A stretch of 64,000 bases of DNA from NCBI GenBank assembly GCA_032718475.1, contig JAUCBJ010003173.1:1-64000 (forward strand). The letters are read 5' to 3'. The DNA comes from Nemertoderma westbladi. Lineage: Eukaryota > Xenacoelomorpha > Nemertodermatida > Nemertodermatidae. The notes beneath the pieces were generated by a model. That model was given only the letters and a program-made list of their open reading frames with translations. It had not been told where the DNA came from and made no database searches. Numbering within the stretch: the stretch's first letter is position 1; each line of letters starts with the position of its first letter. The position numbers and the translations under genes were made by a program. This document shows, in pieces, positions 9,919-23,344 of this stretch.

Positions 9919-10950
9919 TGTTACGGCGTTACGGTAACAGCCCACTTTAGTTTGCAGGGCTAAGGGTAGGCGTAGCGCTCGCACTGTTCAGAAGTGACGG
10001 TGGGAGAGTTGGAGGATACAATGTACGGCAGTACCGGCTGGGCTGGTGACTGTGGGTAGGGCTGATTAAAGTCTAGGACCGGGGACCAGTCATCATTACG
10101 GCTGTGAGGGCAAGGCGACCCAGATTTTGTCTCTCAGTTTTTTGCTAGTTAGTTAGATAGAAAGATATTATTGATCTGGGGTGACCCTGGATAACTACGC
10201 TACCGCTATAAATGTGGCTGTTGCTACGCTGTTATTATTGTAGTATTGTTTAGGAAATGCCCGATTCTTGATTGTAATGTTTTAGATAGGCGCTATTTCT
10301 TGATTGTTTTCTATTTCTGAATCTATGCTTGCTTAAATTGCGGTTAGGTCAAATAATACGGTATTTAGACTGACTCTAGTGTAACCCAGTAGCGTAACTA
10401 GTTAGCGTTACAATTCTGGAATACCTTGTTAAATTAGTTTGCAACTCCGTACGTTTGAGTAAATGTAGTTTATGCTAGTTTTTAGAACAAAATAAGGATT
10501 TCATACGCTGCATAGCGGAGAATAGTTTTAGTTATTTACGCTTACGAAATATTTTGGACTAATTTGCACAAGGCGGTTATCCGAGAATATCGGGTTTACA
10601 AGTTTTGCAGTAGTCGCAGGTGTAGCGAAGCAGTAGACTAGCTGATTACAGTCAGCACCAAGTTCACCGGAGTTTAGATAACGGGTTTCCCCTCATTTGC
10701 AACATTAAATACTCTCACAAACAACATTTGTCCGCCTGACTGCTTTCTTTCTCTGTGAGAAGTGAACAAATTGGAGAGAAAAGTCACCGACACTCCGATT
10801 AGTAGCCTGGGAAGCCAAATCGGATTTATTGTTTTGGTTATTTCTGTTTCGGCTTGTGTTTAGAGTGATTAGCTTGATATGTTATAGTTTGAATAAACCC
10901 ATTTGTTTCATTCGAAAATACAAACATATCAAAAGGAAGAATCCCCTTTG
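9919..10950. repeat. possible solo LTR-like block
   Basis: It begins TGTTACGGCGTTACGGTAACA, a style common at Gypsy-type LTR starts. About 1 kb later there is a GAATAAACCC polyadenylation-like signal before ACAAACATATCA. No matching target duplication was found and no second copy is in the window, so this is weak. Confidence 0.2.
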
Positions 10951-13387
10951 AGATTTCTTTAACAATCTGAGTGCCAAGAAAGAAGTACAGACGATACAGA
11001 TGCTATTGAGTTTCAAATCTTACGCAGTTGGAGGAAAGCTTACGTATAGAAGAAAAAAACAGATACGATTCTACTTCTTCACAGAGGAACAGGAGCGGTA
11101 TATATGGAGATACGGAACTATCTTTACAAGTCACGACTTGATGGCTGCTTCGGTGAAAGTAAGCCTGGAAAGAATCCAGCATGAAATCACAGGGCAGGAA
11201 CTACAGGATTGGACGACCTCAGACGATGGTTATTGCGAAATGTATCGAGCGCGTACATACAACAACGGCAAGTGAGCGAGAAAGACTAGTAAGAAATACC
11301 TTTCAAGAAACAAAAAAGATATTAAAACTCCATATTATAACAAGAAGCGGTCCTATTGAGTGAACAAGGATATTAATCGATTTATACTTACATACGACGT
11401 TACTTTACGTAGAAGAATAATTCTTTTATAGTTATACATATAAACTGCTTGAATATAATAACGAAATATAAATTACATTTACATTTATATGACTCTAGTG
11501 TTAGATATGTTACTTTACAGGACTATAAAATAACTTTATATGATTGTGATTTAATCATTTGTTAATTTCCAGGATTAATGCAAATTAATTATTACAGTTT
11601 ATTTCCTTAACAATATTATTCACAATTATCGGGAAACAGTTTATAAGTATAAAGTAATAAAAGGTTAGTAAAAAAAGAGTAACTGAGGAAGGTAAATAAA
11701 TCATCGAGGGGGAGCATTGTACTCAGGTGAGATGACTATATGAGTTGGAGTGAAGTGGGCATTATTAGGTCGTAAGTTTAGGCTAAAATGGGGACATTAT
11801 GAGATTGGTTTGGTATTACTTTTGTGTCAACAAGCTGACAAGGGGGATTGTTAGTGAATAACACCAAAATAAGTGATATATTTAGGAGAGTAACAACAGG
11901 GGATGTAACATTGACAAACAGAATGAATCATAGCGTGGTATGATTAAAAGTGAAGTAATAACCAGGTTGAGGTTTGAGTACAGAGTGTGATGGCCAAACC
12001 CAGTTTAGATACTGCATATTGATAAGACCTAACAATGGTGCAATAAATACTGTAGGAATTACAATACAGTAAGAACAATGTATCCGGTTGGATTAAGTGG
12101 GCGAAAGGGGTTATCATTGGATTGGGGGGTTTACCAACAAGTACTCACAGCTGAGAGAGGTAACTGACATTTTGGGCGTACAACGTGGAGGTGTTAATAT
12201 TAGATCGGTCAGATGGTTAGTGACGATTATTGCTCAATATCGTGGCGTATTTAATGGCGAATTAAATGTCACATCACCTTATCTATTAAATATTATTGTA
12301 TATTATTCGTGTTTAGTTATTCGCACAGTACGCGCAGTACCTTCCATTGGTGATAAATAGTAGTTATTGTTCTGTAGTTATCAATATATTGCAACTCAAA
12401 CTGAACCTTCTTATTTATTACACTGCTTCCGGGGTCTACTACATATCTACATATCCTCGAACGGCCACGGGTTGACCGACAGCAGGTTCCCTGCTGAACG
12501 AAACCGGAAGTCTAGTAGGACGGGAGGTAGATATTCTACTAGGGAAGCACCTAAGGATCGGATAAGGGTTTTTCGATTTTCTCACCCCTATGACGAAAGA
12601 TATCCCTTCGGTGATGTTTACTGGAGGAGTTCCCTTACATTTAGTGTTATTGTAAATCTAATATCTGTATAGGACTTACCGTGTACTCAATACTGCTTGG
12701 AATGCAGTATTGCTGCTGAAAATACTGCTGGAAACAGTATATTGGATCAATGTTCCTCATCATGATTTTAATTAATTGTAGTGTCAAAAGAAGCACAAGA
12801 CTCTCCGCTTTCAATTGATATAAGCCACTTGTGAAATAATAGTAATTTAATGTGTATTTGAATTGATCGAAAATTGCTACCCATAGAAACCAAGATAAAA
12901 TTTATCAGAGCACTTCGTAGAAGTGACGTCCAATCTGTAGCCGCCAATCACAGCCAAATTTTCAAAATTGGCTTCCCAGGCTTACTTAAACACACCATTT
13001 CGACCGTTTCCTCGTGCTTTTACAAAAAACACATCCCGCCACTCCATTCAGGGCTCCTTGTTACCCCTTATGCAATTGTTTCTAACCCAACAATATATTT
13101 TGCGCAGCAACCCTATTGTGTAGTCGGTAGTGCATGTGTATTTCGTTTTTGAAATAGTTACTTTATTAAGAACTCATTCTAAATAATTCGAGGAAAAATC
13201 ACACGTTCGAGTTATGGGAAAGGATGTGAAGCGATATAGCAGTGACTTAAGTCAGAACTAATTATTGTTTTGATTTTACAAAATAAATCAACTATTACCA
13301 CCCGAATTGGTATAAGTGGTTTATATGGACTTCAGTGTTACCCGGGTGCGGGGCAACCAAGCTGCACTTCCGTTTTACCCTGGTGTG
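10951..13387. other. long stretch without supported genes
   Basis: It contains two overlapping short frames, 11000-11275 and 11181-11363 (+), which could be one small frame-shifted coding remnant, and frames of 87-101 codons at 12097-12672. None shows a recognisable domain. The composition is AT-rich and no tandem structure was seen. Confidence 0.4.
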
Positions 13388-13396
13388 GGGCCACTA

Positions 13397-13651
13397 CTAC
13401 TAGGATCGGCATGCTGCATTGCAGCTGCATCTTTAAGAATGCTGTGCCGGCTTGTCAACAAAATTGCACCGCCACAACTCCCTATCACCCATGACATTTG
13501 CTAGATCATCCGCATCTTCAAGGCCAGTGTCCTTTAAGATGCGTCTCAAGAAAGTCATGCGCTGTCCACCATGCTTATTCGCTCCATGAGGCTGCCAAAG
13601 TACAAGATTATGCACTGGCTGGTCCTCACGGTGAAAGCAATGTCCTGCAAA
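13397..13651 (-). pseudogene. 5'-truncated LINE copy, C-terminal ORF2 tail
   Basis: The minus strand encodes HNLVLWQPHGANKHGGQ and LRRILKDTGLEDADDLANVMG, nearly identical to the end of the longer LINE at 30.5-32.0 kb. The copy is bounded by a perfect 9-bp direct repeat, GGGCCACTA (13388-13396 and 13652-13660). That is the target-site duplication expected of target-primed reverse transcription and fixes the insertion exactly. Both well-defined copies share the same 3' terminus, reading CCGATCCTAGTAG on the element strand. Confidence 0.85.
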
Positions 13652-13705
13652 GGGCCACTAGGCTACACTTCTGTGTTACCCATGTGCAGGGAATATTATT
13701 AATCA

Positions 13706-13706
<1 letters not shown>

Positions 13707-13745
<39 letters not shown>

Positions 13746-13753
13746 ATATATAT
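13707..13753. repeat. (TA)n microsatellite
   Basis: An alternating TA run interrupted once by TTTA. The ORFs over it are low-complexity. Confidence 0.9.
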
Positions 13754-13932
13754 TCCTTGTAGCCAAAACGTTTTTTTTACAGAAAAAAATATATGCACAT
13801 ATATAGCAAATATACAAGTTTCCAAAACGTCTAACAAGAAAAATATTAATATTGACGAAATAAATATTGGAACCTACTGTAAGTGACTACTACTAAAATG
13901 TAGTAGTAGTTAATACTGAAGACTGGAGTTAC

Positions 13933-14060
13933 GGGGAGGTACACCATTTTAATCCAAAATATTTTGAAATTAGTTTTATGATCGATTATAATGCACAATT
14001 AATTGGTGTTTCCCAATCTAAAACAAATATTTAATAGCTCTTTTATTTTTCACGTTATAA
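13933..14060 (+). mobile_element. fragment of the poly-G-ended TTAA element, holding an empty site
   Basis: GGGGAGGTACACCATTTTAATCC and the following about 100 bp match the left end of the element at 36.18 kb. At 14031-14034 it has an uninterrupted TTAA (ATATTTAATAGCTC), exactly where the 36.3-kb copy carries a 1.4-kb piggyBac-type insertion. It is therefore a related empty site. Its outer left end has lost most of the G run and has no TTAA. Confidence 0.7.
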
Positions 14061-14383
14061 CAATTTCCATTTAGGTACAGTATTTTAATGTCTACAATGC
14101 CAAAATTGTAAATTAAGTGAAAATTTTTACTGAAATTATTAAAATGTTGATTGATTGATGTACGGAGACAGGGAGGGGGGGACTGGACGCAAATCCCATA
14201 TTGGCGAATTAATATCCCCCTCAATGTTAAAATTGCAATTTAGGGAAAGGAGCAGGTTACAGTGGCAAGTTATTTTAACCAAAACAATAAACCATATACA
14301 ATAAAACAGCTTACAGTTTTATTTTTGAAAGTTATCAGGTTTTATTTGCGACGAACTAATTTACATTGCGTTCTATTAATAAT

Positions 14384-14985
14384 GTGGGGCGAGACACGTA
14401 GTCGGCGAGCCTTGGCATACGGTTCATATAGGGCAAATGGGGCATGTCCGTCTGTCTGTCTGTCTGTCTGGTAAATGTTTGAACGCGAATTTCTCCGCAT
14501 CGCTGGTTCGGAATTGAACCAAACTTAGTAGGTAAGTAGTAGAGAGAAAGTTTAGAAAGTTTGTAAAGTTTGGTGAAAAATCATGCAGTCTGACGTCAGC
14601 TACGACAGATTATGTGGTTTTTAGAAAATGTTAAATTTCTCGGGAAGGCCTCATTTTCCTGAGCTGAAATTTTGGTGGCCTGTAGAGAATCATGAAGTCT
14701 ATCTTTTACGAAATTGAAAAGTTAAGACATTTAATTGAGGATCCGCTAGAGACTCAGAAGTAATGACATAGGCCTACCGGTACGGTACTGCTGTACAGTG
14801 CTGCACTGGTAAGTACGAAATTGCAGAATAACAATTTGACACCACCTAGCGGATTAACATATGATTGTATATCGAATGAATACATTTATAGCATGGGATA
14901 TTGGGTCCAAACTAGACATGCCCCATTTGCTCTATATGAACCGTATGCCAAGGCTTGCCGACTACGTGCTGCGCGAAGTCCCCAC
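14384..14985. mobile_element. non-autonomous inverted-repeat DNA element
   Basis: The left end at 14384-14448 and the right end at 14915-14985 are imperfect inverted copies sharing GTATGCCAAGG and TATATGAACCGTATG. The interior has no transposase. A second copy of the same family, in the opposite orientation and interrupted, lies in unc-4 intron 2 (56152-56992). A CTGT microsatellite sits just inside the left end. Superfamily unknown. Confidence 0.75.
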
Positions 14986-15084
14986 GAACGTGTAGTGTAC
15001 AGATACAGTATTTCTATATTTCTCTACATTACTTCTCATTGGTTCCAAAATTTCTGCTTGATTCCGATCACCATACCGTAGTAT

Positions 15085-15106
15085 GGGGGGAGGGGGGGGG
15101 GGGGGG
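15085..15106. repeat. poly-G tract
   Basis: A G run of 22 positions with one A. It belongs to the recurrent poly-G/poly-C tracts of this region, several of which mark transposon ends. Confidence 0.8.
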
Positions 15107-15419
15107 CAACCACTATTATTTATGATAACATTCTTCTACATTTTTGTTATGTTAAAATGTTAAAATATAAGAAGTAATCTTGTACAAAATCTATCTTCTT
15201 GTCTAAACTTGAAATCAACGGCCGTAATCATTGCTGATATTTGATCATGAAATTTAAGATGAAATCTAATTCAAAATAAATGACACTATTGTAAGTGACT
15301 TACACTTATGTAGATACTATAAAGAAGTTAATACTGCACACTGGAATTAAGCTGAAAATGAAATGAAAGAGATACAGTACAAACTTGGGATTTACAAATA
15401 GTGAAATGCCGTTCTGGTC

Positions 15420-18400
15420 ACATACATATCCAGTATCTCTCAGTACGAAATCCAAAGAGTAATCTTGGACGAAATCTAGGCTGAAATCGATGCTGTAATC
15501 TTAAAAGCTAAATCTAAAAAGTAATTTTGGATCAAATCTAACATCTCGTACAATTTGAAATCTAAGACCACAATCCGTGATTTATTCTGAAATCTAAGAC
15601 GAAATCCAAAGAGTAATCTTGGACGAAATATAAGCTTTAATCTATGGGGTAGGGACAAATCTAAGCAGATATCTATGGTGTAATCTTAGACAAAACATAA
15701 TCTGAAATCTAAAAAGTAATTTTGAACGAAATCTAACCTCTCGTCTAACTTGAAATCTCGGCTTAGATTTATTCTGAAATCTAAGACGAAAACCAAAGAG
15801 TAATCTTGGAATATAAGCCGGAATGAAGCCGACTGTTAAGAACCAACAGCGTAATGTATAGTAGTATATTGATATTCACATACACTACATGATAACTTCA
15901 CATAATAGTAGAGTAGTAATTAGTACAAGATACCACATACATCATCAACTTTATATCAGTAACGATATTTACAGAAATTATATTTTACAGTACAGTAAGT
16001 GTGCATTGTACTAGATAAACATTCATTGCCAGCTATTCAAAGAATATTAATAGTAATAATAGCTAAGAGGTACGTACACTTTGAATAATAGTAAAGTGCC
16101 GTTCTGGTCACATACATATATCTCTCAGTACGTTTTGCCTACACCTTGATACATAATTATTTAACTTGTAGCTAGAACGTTATTTTATGAATCATACAGT
16201 ATGTAACATAAACGTCATTTTTACATTAAGTTTTAATCTTGGACGAAATATAAGCTTTAATCTATGGGGTAGGGACAAATCTAAGCAGAAATCTATGGGG
16301 TAATCTTAGACAAAACATAATCTGAAATCGAAAAAGTAATCTTGGACGAAATCTAACCTCTCGTCTAACTTGATATCCCAAACCACAATCTTGGCTTAGA
16401 TTTATTGTGAAACCGAAACGGAAATCCAAAGAGTAATCTTGGACGAAATCTAAGCTGAAATCGATGCTGTAATCTTAAAAGCTAAATCTAAAAAGTAATT
16501 TTGGATCAAATCTAACATCTCGTATAATTTGAAATCTAAGACCACAATCCTGATTTAGATTTATTCTGAAATCTAAGACGAAATCCAAAGAGTAATCTTG
16601 GACGAAATATAAGCTTTAATCTATGGGGTAGGGACAAATCTAAGCAGAAATCTATGGGGTAATCTTAGACAAAACATAATCTGAAATCTAAAAAGTAATT
16701 TTGAACGAAATCTAACCTCTCGTCTAACTTGAAATCTCGGCTTAGATTTATTCTGAAATCTAAGACGAAAACCAAAGAGTAATCTTGGAATATAAGCCGG
16801 AATGAAGCCGACTGTTTAGAACCAACAGCGTAATGTATAGTATATAGATATTCACATACACTACATGATAACTTCACATAATAGTAGAGTAGTAATTAGT
16901 ACAAGATACCACATACATCATCAACTTTATATCAGTAACGATATTTACAGAAATTTATTATATTTTACAGTACAGTAAGTGTACATTGTACTAGATAAAC
17001 ATTCATTGCCAGCTATTCAAAGAATATTAATAGTAATAATAACTAAGAGGTATGTACACTTTGAATAATAGTAAAGTGCCGTTCTGGTCACATACATATA
17101 TCTCTCAGTACGTTTTGCCTACACCTTGATACATAATTATTTAACTTGTAGCTAGAACGTTATTTTATGAATAACATACAGTATGTAACATAAACGTCAT
17201 TTTTACATTAGTTTTAATCTTGGACGTAATATAAGCTTTAATCTATGGGGTAGGGACAAATCTAAGCAGAAATCTATGGGGTAATCTTAGACAAAACATA
17301 ATCTGAAATCGAAAAAGTAATTTTGAACAAAATCTAACCTCTCGTCTAACTTGAAATCTCGGCTTAGATTTATTCTGAAATCTAAGACGAAAACCAAAGA
17401 GTAATCTTGGAATATAAGCCGGAATGAAGCCGACTGTTTAGAACCAACAGCGTAATGTATAGTAGTATATAGATATTCACATACACTACATGATAACTTC
17501 ACATAATAGTAGAGTAGTAATTAGTACAAGATACCACATACATCATCAACTTTATATCAGTAACGATATTTACAGAAATTATATTTTACAGTACAGTAAG
17601 TTAGTGTGCATTGTACTAGACAGTTCATTCATTGCCAGCTATTCAAAGAATATTTATAGTAATAATAGCTAAGAGGTACGTACACTTTGAATAATAGTAA
17701 AGTGCCGTTCTGGTCACATACATATATCTCTCAGTACGTTTTGCCTACCACCTTGATACATAATTATTAAACTTGTAGCTAGAACGTTATTTTATGAATA
17801 ACATATGTAACATAAACGTCATTTCTACATTAAGTCAGTCTTAATCTTGGTCGAAATATAAACTGAAATCTATGGGGTAATCTTAGACGAAATATAAGTT
17901 AAATCTAAAAGGTAATTTTGGAAGAAGTCTAACAGTCAAACATAAATCTCGCATAACTTGAAATCTAAGACCACAATCCTGATTTAGATTTATTCTGAAA
18001 TCTAATACGAATTCCAGAGTAGTAATCTTGGACGAAATATATGCCGGAATTAAGCCAACTGTTTGGACCAACAGCGTACTGTAGATATTCACATACACTA
18101 CATGATAATTTCACATAATACAGTAGTAGAGTAGTAATTAGTACAAGATGCGCATATACATTATCAACTTTATATCAGTAAAGATATTTACAGAAATTAT
18201 ATTTTACAGTAAGTGTGAATTGTACTACAGTACATTCATTGCTTATTGAAGGAATATTAATAGTAATAATAGCTAAGAGGTACATATACTTGAGATTTAT
18301 AACTAATAGTAAAGTGCCGTTCTGATCACATACATATTGGTCACATACATATATCTCTCAGTACGTTTTGCCTACACCTTGATACATAATTATTTAACTT

Positions 18401-18960
18401 GTAGCTAGAACGTTATTTTATGAATAACATATGTAACATAAACGTCATTTTTACATTAAGTTTTAATCTTGGACGAAATATAAGCTTTAATCTATGGGGT
18501 AGGGACAAATCTAAGCAGAAATCTATGGGGTGATCTTAGACAAAACATAATCTGAAATCTAAAAAGTAATTTTGAACGAAATCTAACCTCTCGTCTAACT
18601 TGATATCTCGGCTTAGACTTATTCTGAAATCTAAGACGAAAACCAAAGAGTAATCTTGGAATATAAGCCGGAATGAAGCCGACTGTTTAGAACCAACAGC
18701 GTAATGTATAGTATATAGATATTCACATACACTACATGATAACTTCACTTTTGCCTACCACCTTGATACATAATTATTAAACTTGTAACTAGAACGTTAT
18801 TTTATTAATAACATATGTAACATAAACGCCATTTCTACATTAAGTCAGTCTTAATCTTGGTCGAAATATAAACTGAAATCTATGGGGTAATCTTAGACGA
18901 AATATAGCTGAAATCTAAAAAGTAATCTTGGACTAAATATTATCTTTCGTCCTACTTGAA
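15420..18960. repeat. satellite-like array, about 620-bp unit with short internal repeats
   Basis: Near-identical blocks recur: the landmark GCCGACTGTTTAGAACC appears around 16.8, 17.4 and 18.7 kb, with diverged versions near 15.8 and 18.05 kb. The spacing is about 622 bp, or close to a multiple of it. A 350-bp segment is additionally duplicated (15.44 and 16.42 kb). Half of each unit is itself a degenerate repeat of ATCTAAG-NN-GAAATC words. The repeated minus-strand frames of 70 residues starting MKLSCSVCEYLYT are by-products of the array, not supported genes. Confidence 0.85.
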
Positions 18961-19600
18961 ATGTAAGACTGTAATATTGGCTTTGATTTAATTTAAATCT
19001 AAGCAGAAATTCAAACAGTCAGCTTAACTTCAGTAAAAATCCTCCAAATAATTATAATTTTGTTGTGCATACTGGACATTAGGTTACTCATTCCAGGAAT
19101 ATAACTAGTAATTATAGCTAAGTGGATCACTTGGGATTGACAAATATAGTGAATTACCATTCTGGAATTATATGATCTGAAATATAGATTTTAATCTTAG
19201 TCAAAAAAGCATTAATCTAGGGCGTACTATAAATCGTAATCTATATAGCAATCTAAGGTGATGTCCAAGAAGTCTTACCTAAAATGTAATCAAACCTGTC
19301 GTCACTACAGTGACTTCAATTCTAACTCGCTCAAGATGTAAGTAAAGTACAAGCGCTGAATTACAACCTAGTGTAGACTCTAATCCGTAATTCGATAAAT
19401 ATTTTAATATTTTTGAATGAATTCATTGGGAATCTATGGCTTTTCAATAAACGACCTCAGTTAGGGTGTATCATATAACCGTTTTCCCCTTATCCTTTAG
19501 TATAACAGGAATCGGCGCAGGGTGCACAGCAATGTCTACTATGTACACATAAGTAATGATATGTTATACAACTAGGGCGATATCTCGTTGACAAGACCCA
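18961..19600. other. no recognisable feature
   Basis: Diverged tail of the preceding satellite, then AT-rich sequence. No ORF of interest. Confidence 0.5.
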
Positions 19601-19621
19601 GCATCACCCTGCAGAACGCAG

Positions 19622-19855
19622 AGACGCAGTCTGAAGCTTGTTGGACTCTGTTTTCGCTGGAAGGATCAACCTGTCCGCAATCTCGTGCTGTGGCAACCTT
19701 CCTTCGAGAATAGGTGTGGTGGACAGCCAATGAGTTTCCTCAAAGGCCTGCTTAAGGACACCAAACTTGAGAATAGGGATGAACTGGAAAACTATATAGC
19801 TGAATGTGAAATCTGGGGGCGCTATGTTGTTGGTTCCGACGGCACTGCACCTTAG
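19622..19855 (+). pseudogene. LINE ORF2 C-terminal remnant, second lineage
   Basis: The plus strand reads CFRWKDQPVRNLVLWQP, CGGQPMSFLKGLLKDTKLE and ends in a TAG at 19853-19855. This aligns with the tail of the main LINE family (FRREDQPVHNLVLWQP, HGGQPMTFLRRILKDTGL) but differs at many residues and lacks its 3' terminus, so it is an older or sister family. A frame shift separates the preceding LQN-like residues. The reading frame continues for 78 codons. Confidence 0.7.
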
Positions 19856-19860
19856 TTCAA

Positions 19861-20581
19861 ACTGATGATCATCATTACTATATATAATAAATTCACAAAC
19901 CAAATTCAACTGTTTACATTCCAAATTTCCGATCCAATAATCATTGCTTAAATAAAACACTCACAATAACCGCGTTCAATTGTGTAATTAAGTCACTCTA
20001 AATGAACTTCAGTTACTAATTAGTATATCTCAGAATAACACATAACTTGGTGAACTGTATAGTCTGTCAAAGGCTTGAAATAGAATTTGCATAGAATTAA
20101 ATAATATTTTTATTGAATATGAACATGAACATGAATTTATTATTATTGGTATGGCTGAATAAATGTAGTAATATTACTATTAAAATTTGAAGTTAACCAC
20201 CATGATGTTAGTTTTCGTAAAATATAAGGCCGATTATTATAAAATTTAGCTCTTTGTATACATTGGCATTACTTAAAAAATAATAACAGTGAAAAATATA
20301 CTGTACTTGTACATAAACTATGTATTCTATGAAACTGACGGGAAACCTACCTACTGGCTGACAGAAGCTCCTCAAACATATTGTAATCCGTTATATATGT
20401 ACAGTATATATAATCCGTTAGATGTTAAACCAATTTTTGGTGAAGACGTTTTGGCTACTTGATAACGTTTTGGCTACTCGTAGCCAAAACGTTTAAAATC
20501 TACCAAAACGTCTACCGCATATAACTTGGAGTAGCTAGAACGTCACTGCATATAACAAATTAAACGTTTTAGCTACAACGA

Positions 20582-20623
<42 letters not shown>

Positions 20624-21114
20624 ATAAGATGTTTCTTCCAATTTCTTCGATTTAAACTGATAGAATTACCGATAGGCCTACAGTTAGTGTTTCAGCTACA
20701 ATAATATCGTGAAGTGATGGCGTCGTTTATATATAAAGGAATGAATAACCATTCTGAATAAAGTCCGACTTTAAATGTTCATTGTTTATGTTATAAACGT
20801 GTTGTGCATATATAGTCTTTGTTTTAAGAAATGTAGCTGTTCGATAATGATTCCCCGTCATTAGGTTAGGTCCTTTGGTTTTTATGTCCTGTGACAATAA
20901 CTCCTGCACCAATAGATCCTGTGGAGTGCTTGAGAGAAAGGAGCAGGTTACCGTGACAGTGACATCTAAGCAAAACAATAAACGAGAGTCAATATAACAG
21001 GTTACAGGTAAATGTTTGCTAGTAAAGTATCAGCTGTAAATATATATAAAACTACTGTATTACGCAAGACATGAAGATGCAGAACCAAAGTCAGAAAGTC
21101 ACAGTGACATAATA
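19861..21114. other. non-coding stretch with short hairpins and (TA)n
   Basis: At 20447-20580 the word AACGTTTTGGCTAC occurs in direct and inverted orientation, forming short hairpins. A (TA)n run follows at about 20586-20621. At 20935-20960 GGAGCAGGTTACCGTG matches the core of the short DNA elements at 46.5 and 60.6 kb. No gene. Confidence 0.5.
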
Positions 21115-22150
21115 ACGCAGGCAGGACCTAACGACCACCAACGACCACTCGCAGTACCTAGAGGCACAGGACCTAACCACCACTCGCAGTACCTACAAAG
21201 AGACACAGGACCTAACCACCACTCGCAGTACCTACATAGAGACACAGGACCTAACCACCACTCGCAGTACCTACAAAGAGACACAGGACCTAACCACCAC
21301 TCGCAGTACCTACAAAGAGACACAGGACCTAACCACCACTCGCAGTACCTACATAGAGACACAGGACCTAACGACCATTCGCAGGACCTACAAAGAGACA
21401 CAGGACCTAACCACCACTCGCAGTACCTACAAAGAGACACAGGACCTAACCACCACTCGCAGTACCTACAAAGAGACACAGGACCTAACCACCACTCGCA
21501 GTACCTACAAAGATACACAGGACCTAACCACCACTCGCAGTACCTACATAGAGACACAGGACCTAACGACCATTCGCAGGACCTACAAAGAGACACAGGA
21601 CCTAACCACCACTCGCAGTACCTACAAAGAGACACAGGACCTAACCACCACTCGCAGTACCTACAAAGAGACACAGGACCTAACCACCACTCGCAGTACC
21701 TACATAGAGACACAGGACCTAACGACCATTCGCAGGACCTACAAAGAGACACAGGACCTAACCACCACTCGCAGTACCTACAAAGAGACACAGGACCTAA
21801 CCACCACTCGCAGTACCTACATAGAGACACAGGACCTAACGACCATTCGCAGGACCTACAAAGAGACACAGGACCTAACCACCACTCGCAGTACCTACAA
21901 AGAGACACAGGACCTAACCACCACTCGCAGTACCTACAAAGAGACACAGGACCTAACCACCACTCGCAGTACCTACAAAGAGACACAGGACCTAACCACC
22001 ACTCGCAGTACCTACAAAGAGACACAGGACCTAACCACCACTCGCAGTACCTACAAAGAGACACAGGACCTAACCACCACTCGCAGTACCTACATAGAGA
22101 CACAGGACCTAACGACCTTTCGCAGGACCTACCAAGAGACACAGGACCCA
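21115..22150. repeat. 39-bp minisatellite (about 26 units)
   Basis: Highly uniform units start CAGGACCTAACCACCACTCG and end with ACAAAGAGACA. A GACCATTCGCAGGAC variant unit recurs at intervals, giving some higher-order pattern. The unit length is 13 codons, so the minus strand stays open for 351 codons as a repeat of CRYCEWWLGPVSL, and one plus-strand frame is open too. No promoter, signal or known protein supports expression. The uniformity implies recent expansion. Confidence 0.95.
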
Positions 22151-23340
22151 ACATCCTAATGAGCTAATGATGCGTTAATTTGACCATGTAGATCGTAAGT
22201 TTCCATTTGACAGTATCTATTAATCTATTTTGCACAAGACACCATTATAAACACACAAACTAAGAATGGCTGTGACATAAATACCGAATATATTAGAACT
22301 ACACATAACAGGACTCACAATAATATAGAGACTAGACTTTCTGGTTGGGGCGTACTGATAGGGAACATGTATAAAGTATAGATGCATCGTAAATACATAC
22401 ATCGAGTCTCCATGCATCATTTAAAGTTTAATATTTTTAACAATTTCGAAATGGTTAAACATCAAATTCGAAAAAAAATTTTACTCCCGAGTATAGGCCA
22501 ATATGGAGTGTTTGTTCTATATCATTACCAATAAAGATTTGGAAATTAAGTTGTGGTTTGATTGCTTTGAGATTAAACTTATGTTATCACTGTAGTTGTT
22601 GATAAAGTAACAATTATTGTGTTAGTTTGTGGTTGTGTTTGATCACATAATATTATATTGACTGGTATTATCAATGTAGTAGGTGAATATTAATAAGTTT
22701 GATGTGTGGTACCTATTTATGAGATTATATATAAATATTTTTACTTCGTAATAAGGATTATCGGGTTATAGGTGCTGCCCCTCATCACCACTGTTTCTTC
22801 GATTGTCATTTAGGTTTGTAATTGAAAAGGTCAATTTGATAAATGAAAGAAGATTTACATTGTTTTGATTTACATTTGTCATTTACATTTACATTTACAT
22901 TGATTTACAAGATTTACATTACTTGTGGCGCTTTATTTGTTACATATTAACCCCCTTTGGGACATCCGGAATCACACCACTTACTTGTGAGAGATATTAC
23001 ATTAATAATATATTTTCAATTTCCTTTTGGTATGCACACTTGTTGTCTGGGTAGAGAATGAAATATTTTTGTAGAGTATTGAGATTTATATATTTTTCCC
23101 ATCTGTATCGTTTTGATTAATATATAAACCTTTGTAGTGGGCCAGTCTGGTGTTCAGATTTCCCTCATTTTAATAACGTTTTGTTTTCCAGTTATGTTTT
23201 CTGCTCGATTTGATTTTGACAATGTATTCTGGTTTCCATTATATTAATAATGCCATTATAATAAACAGTGCGTGCAAGGTCTTTATGGAACCGCAGAGTG
23301 AAGATGAGAATAGATTCATACATACAGTGAGATGATACAC
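22151..23340. other. no recognisable gene
   Basis: AT-rich. A short ATTTACATTTACATT repeat lies around 22.85-22.92 kb. Nothing else is supported. Confidence 0.5.
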
Positions 23341-23344
23341 TACA

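Noticed and set aside
11000-11363. Two overlapping small plus-strand frames as a gene
   Set aside because: They might be joined by a frameshift, but no family is recognisable and no splice signals or neighbours support it.
16665-18748. Repeated 70-residue minus-strand frames (MKLSCSVCEYLYT)
   Set aside because: They coincide exactly with satellite units, occur once per unit and show no domain or coding-type substitution pattern visible by eye.
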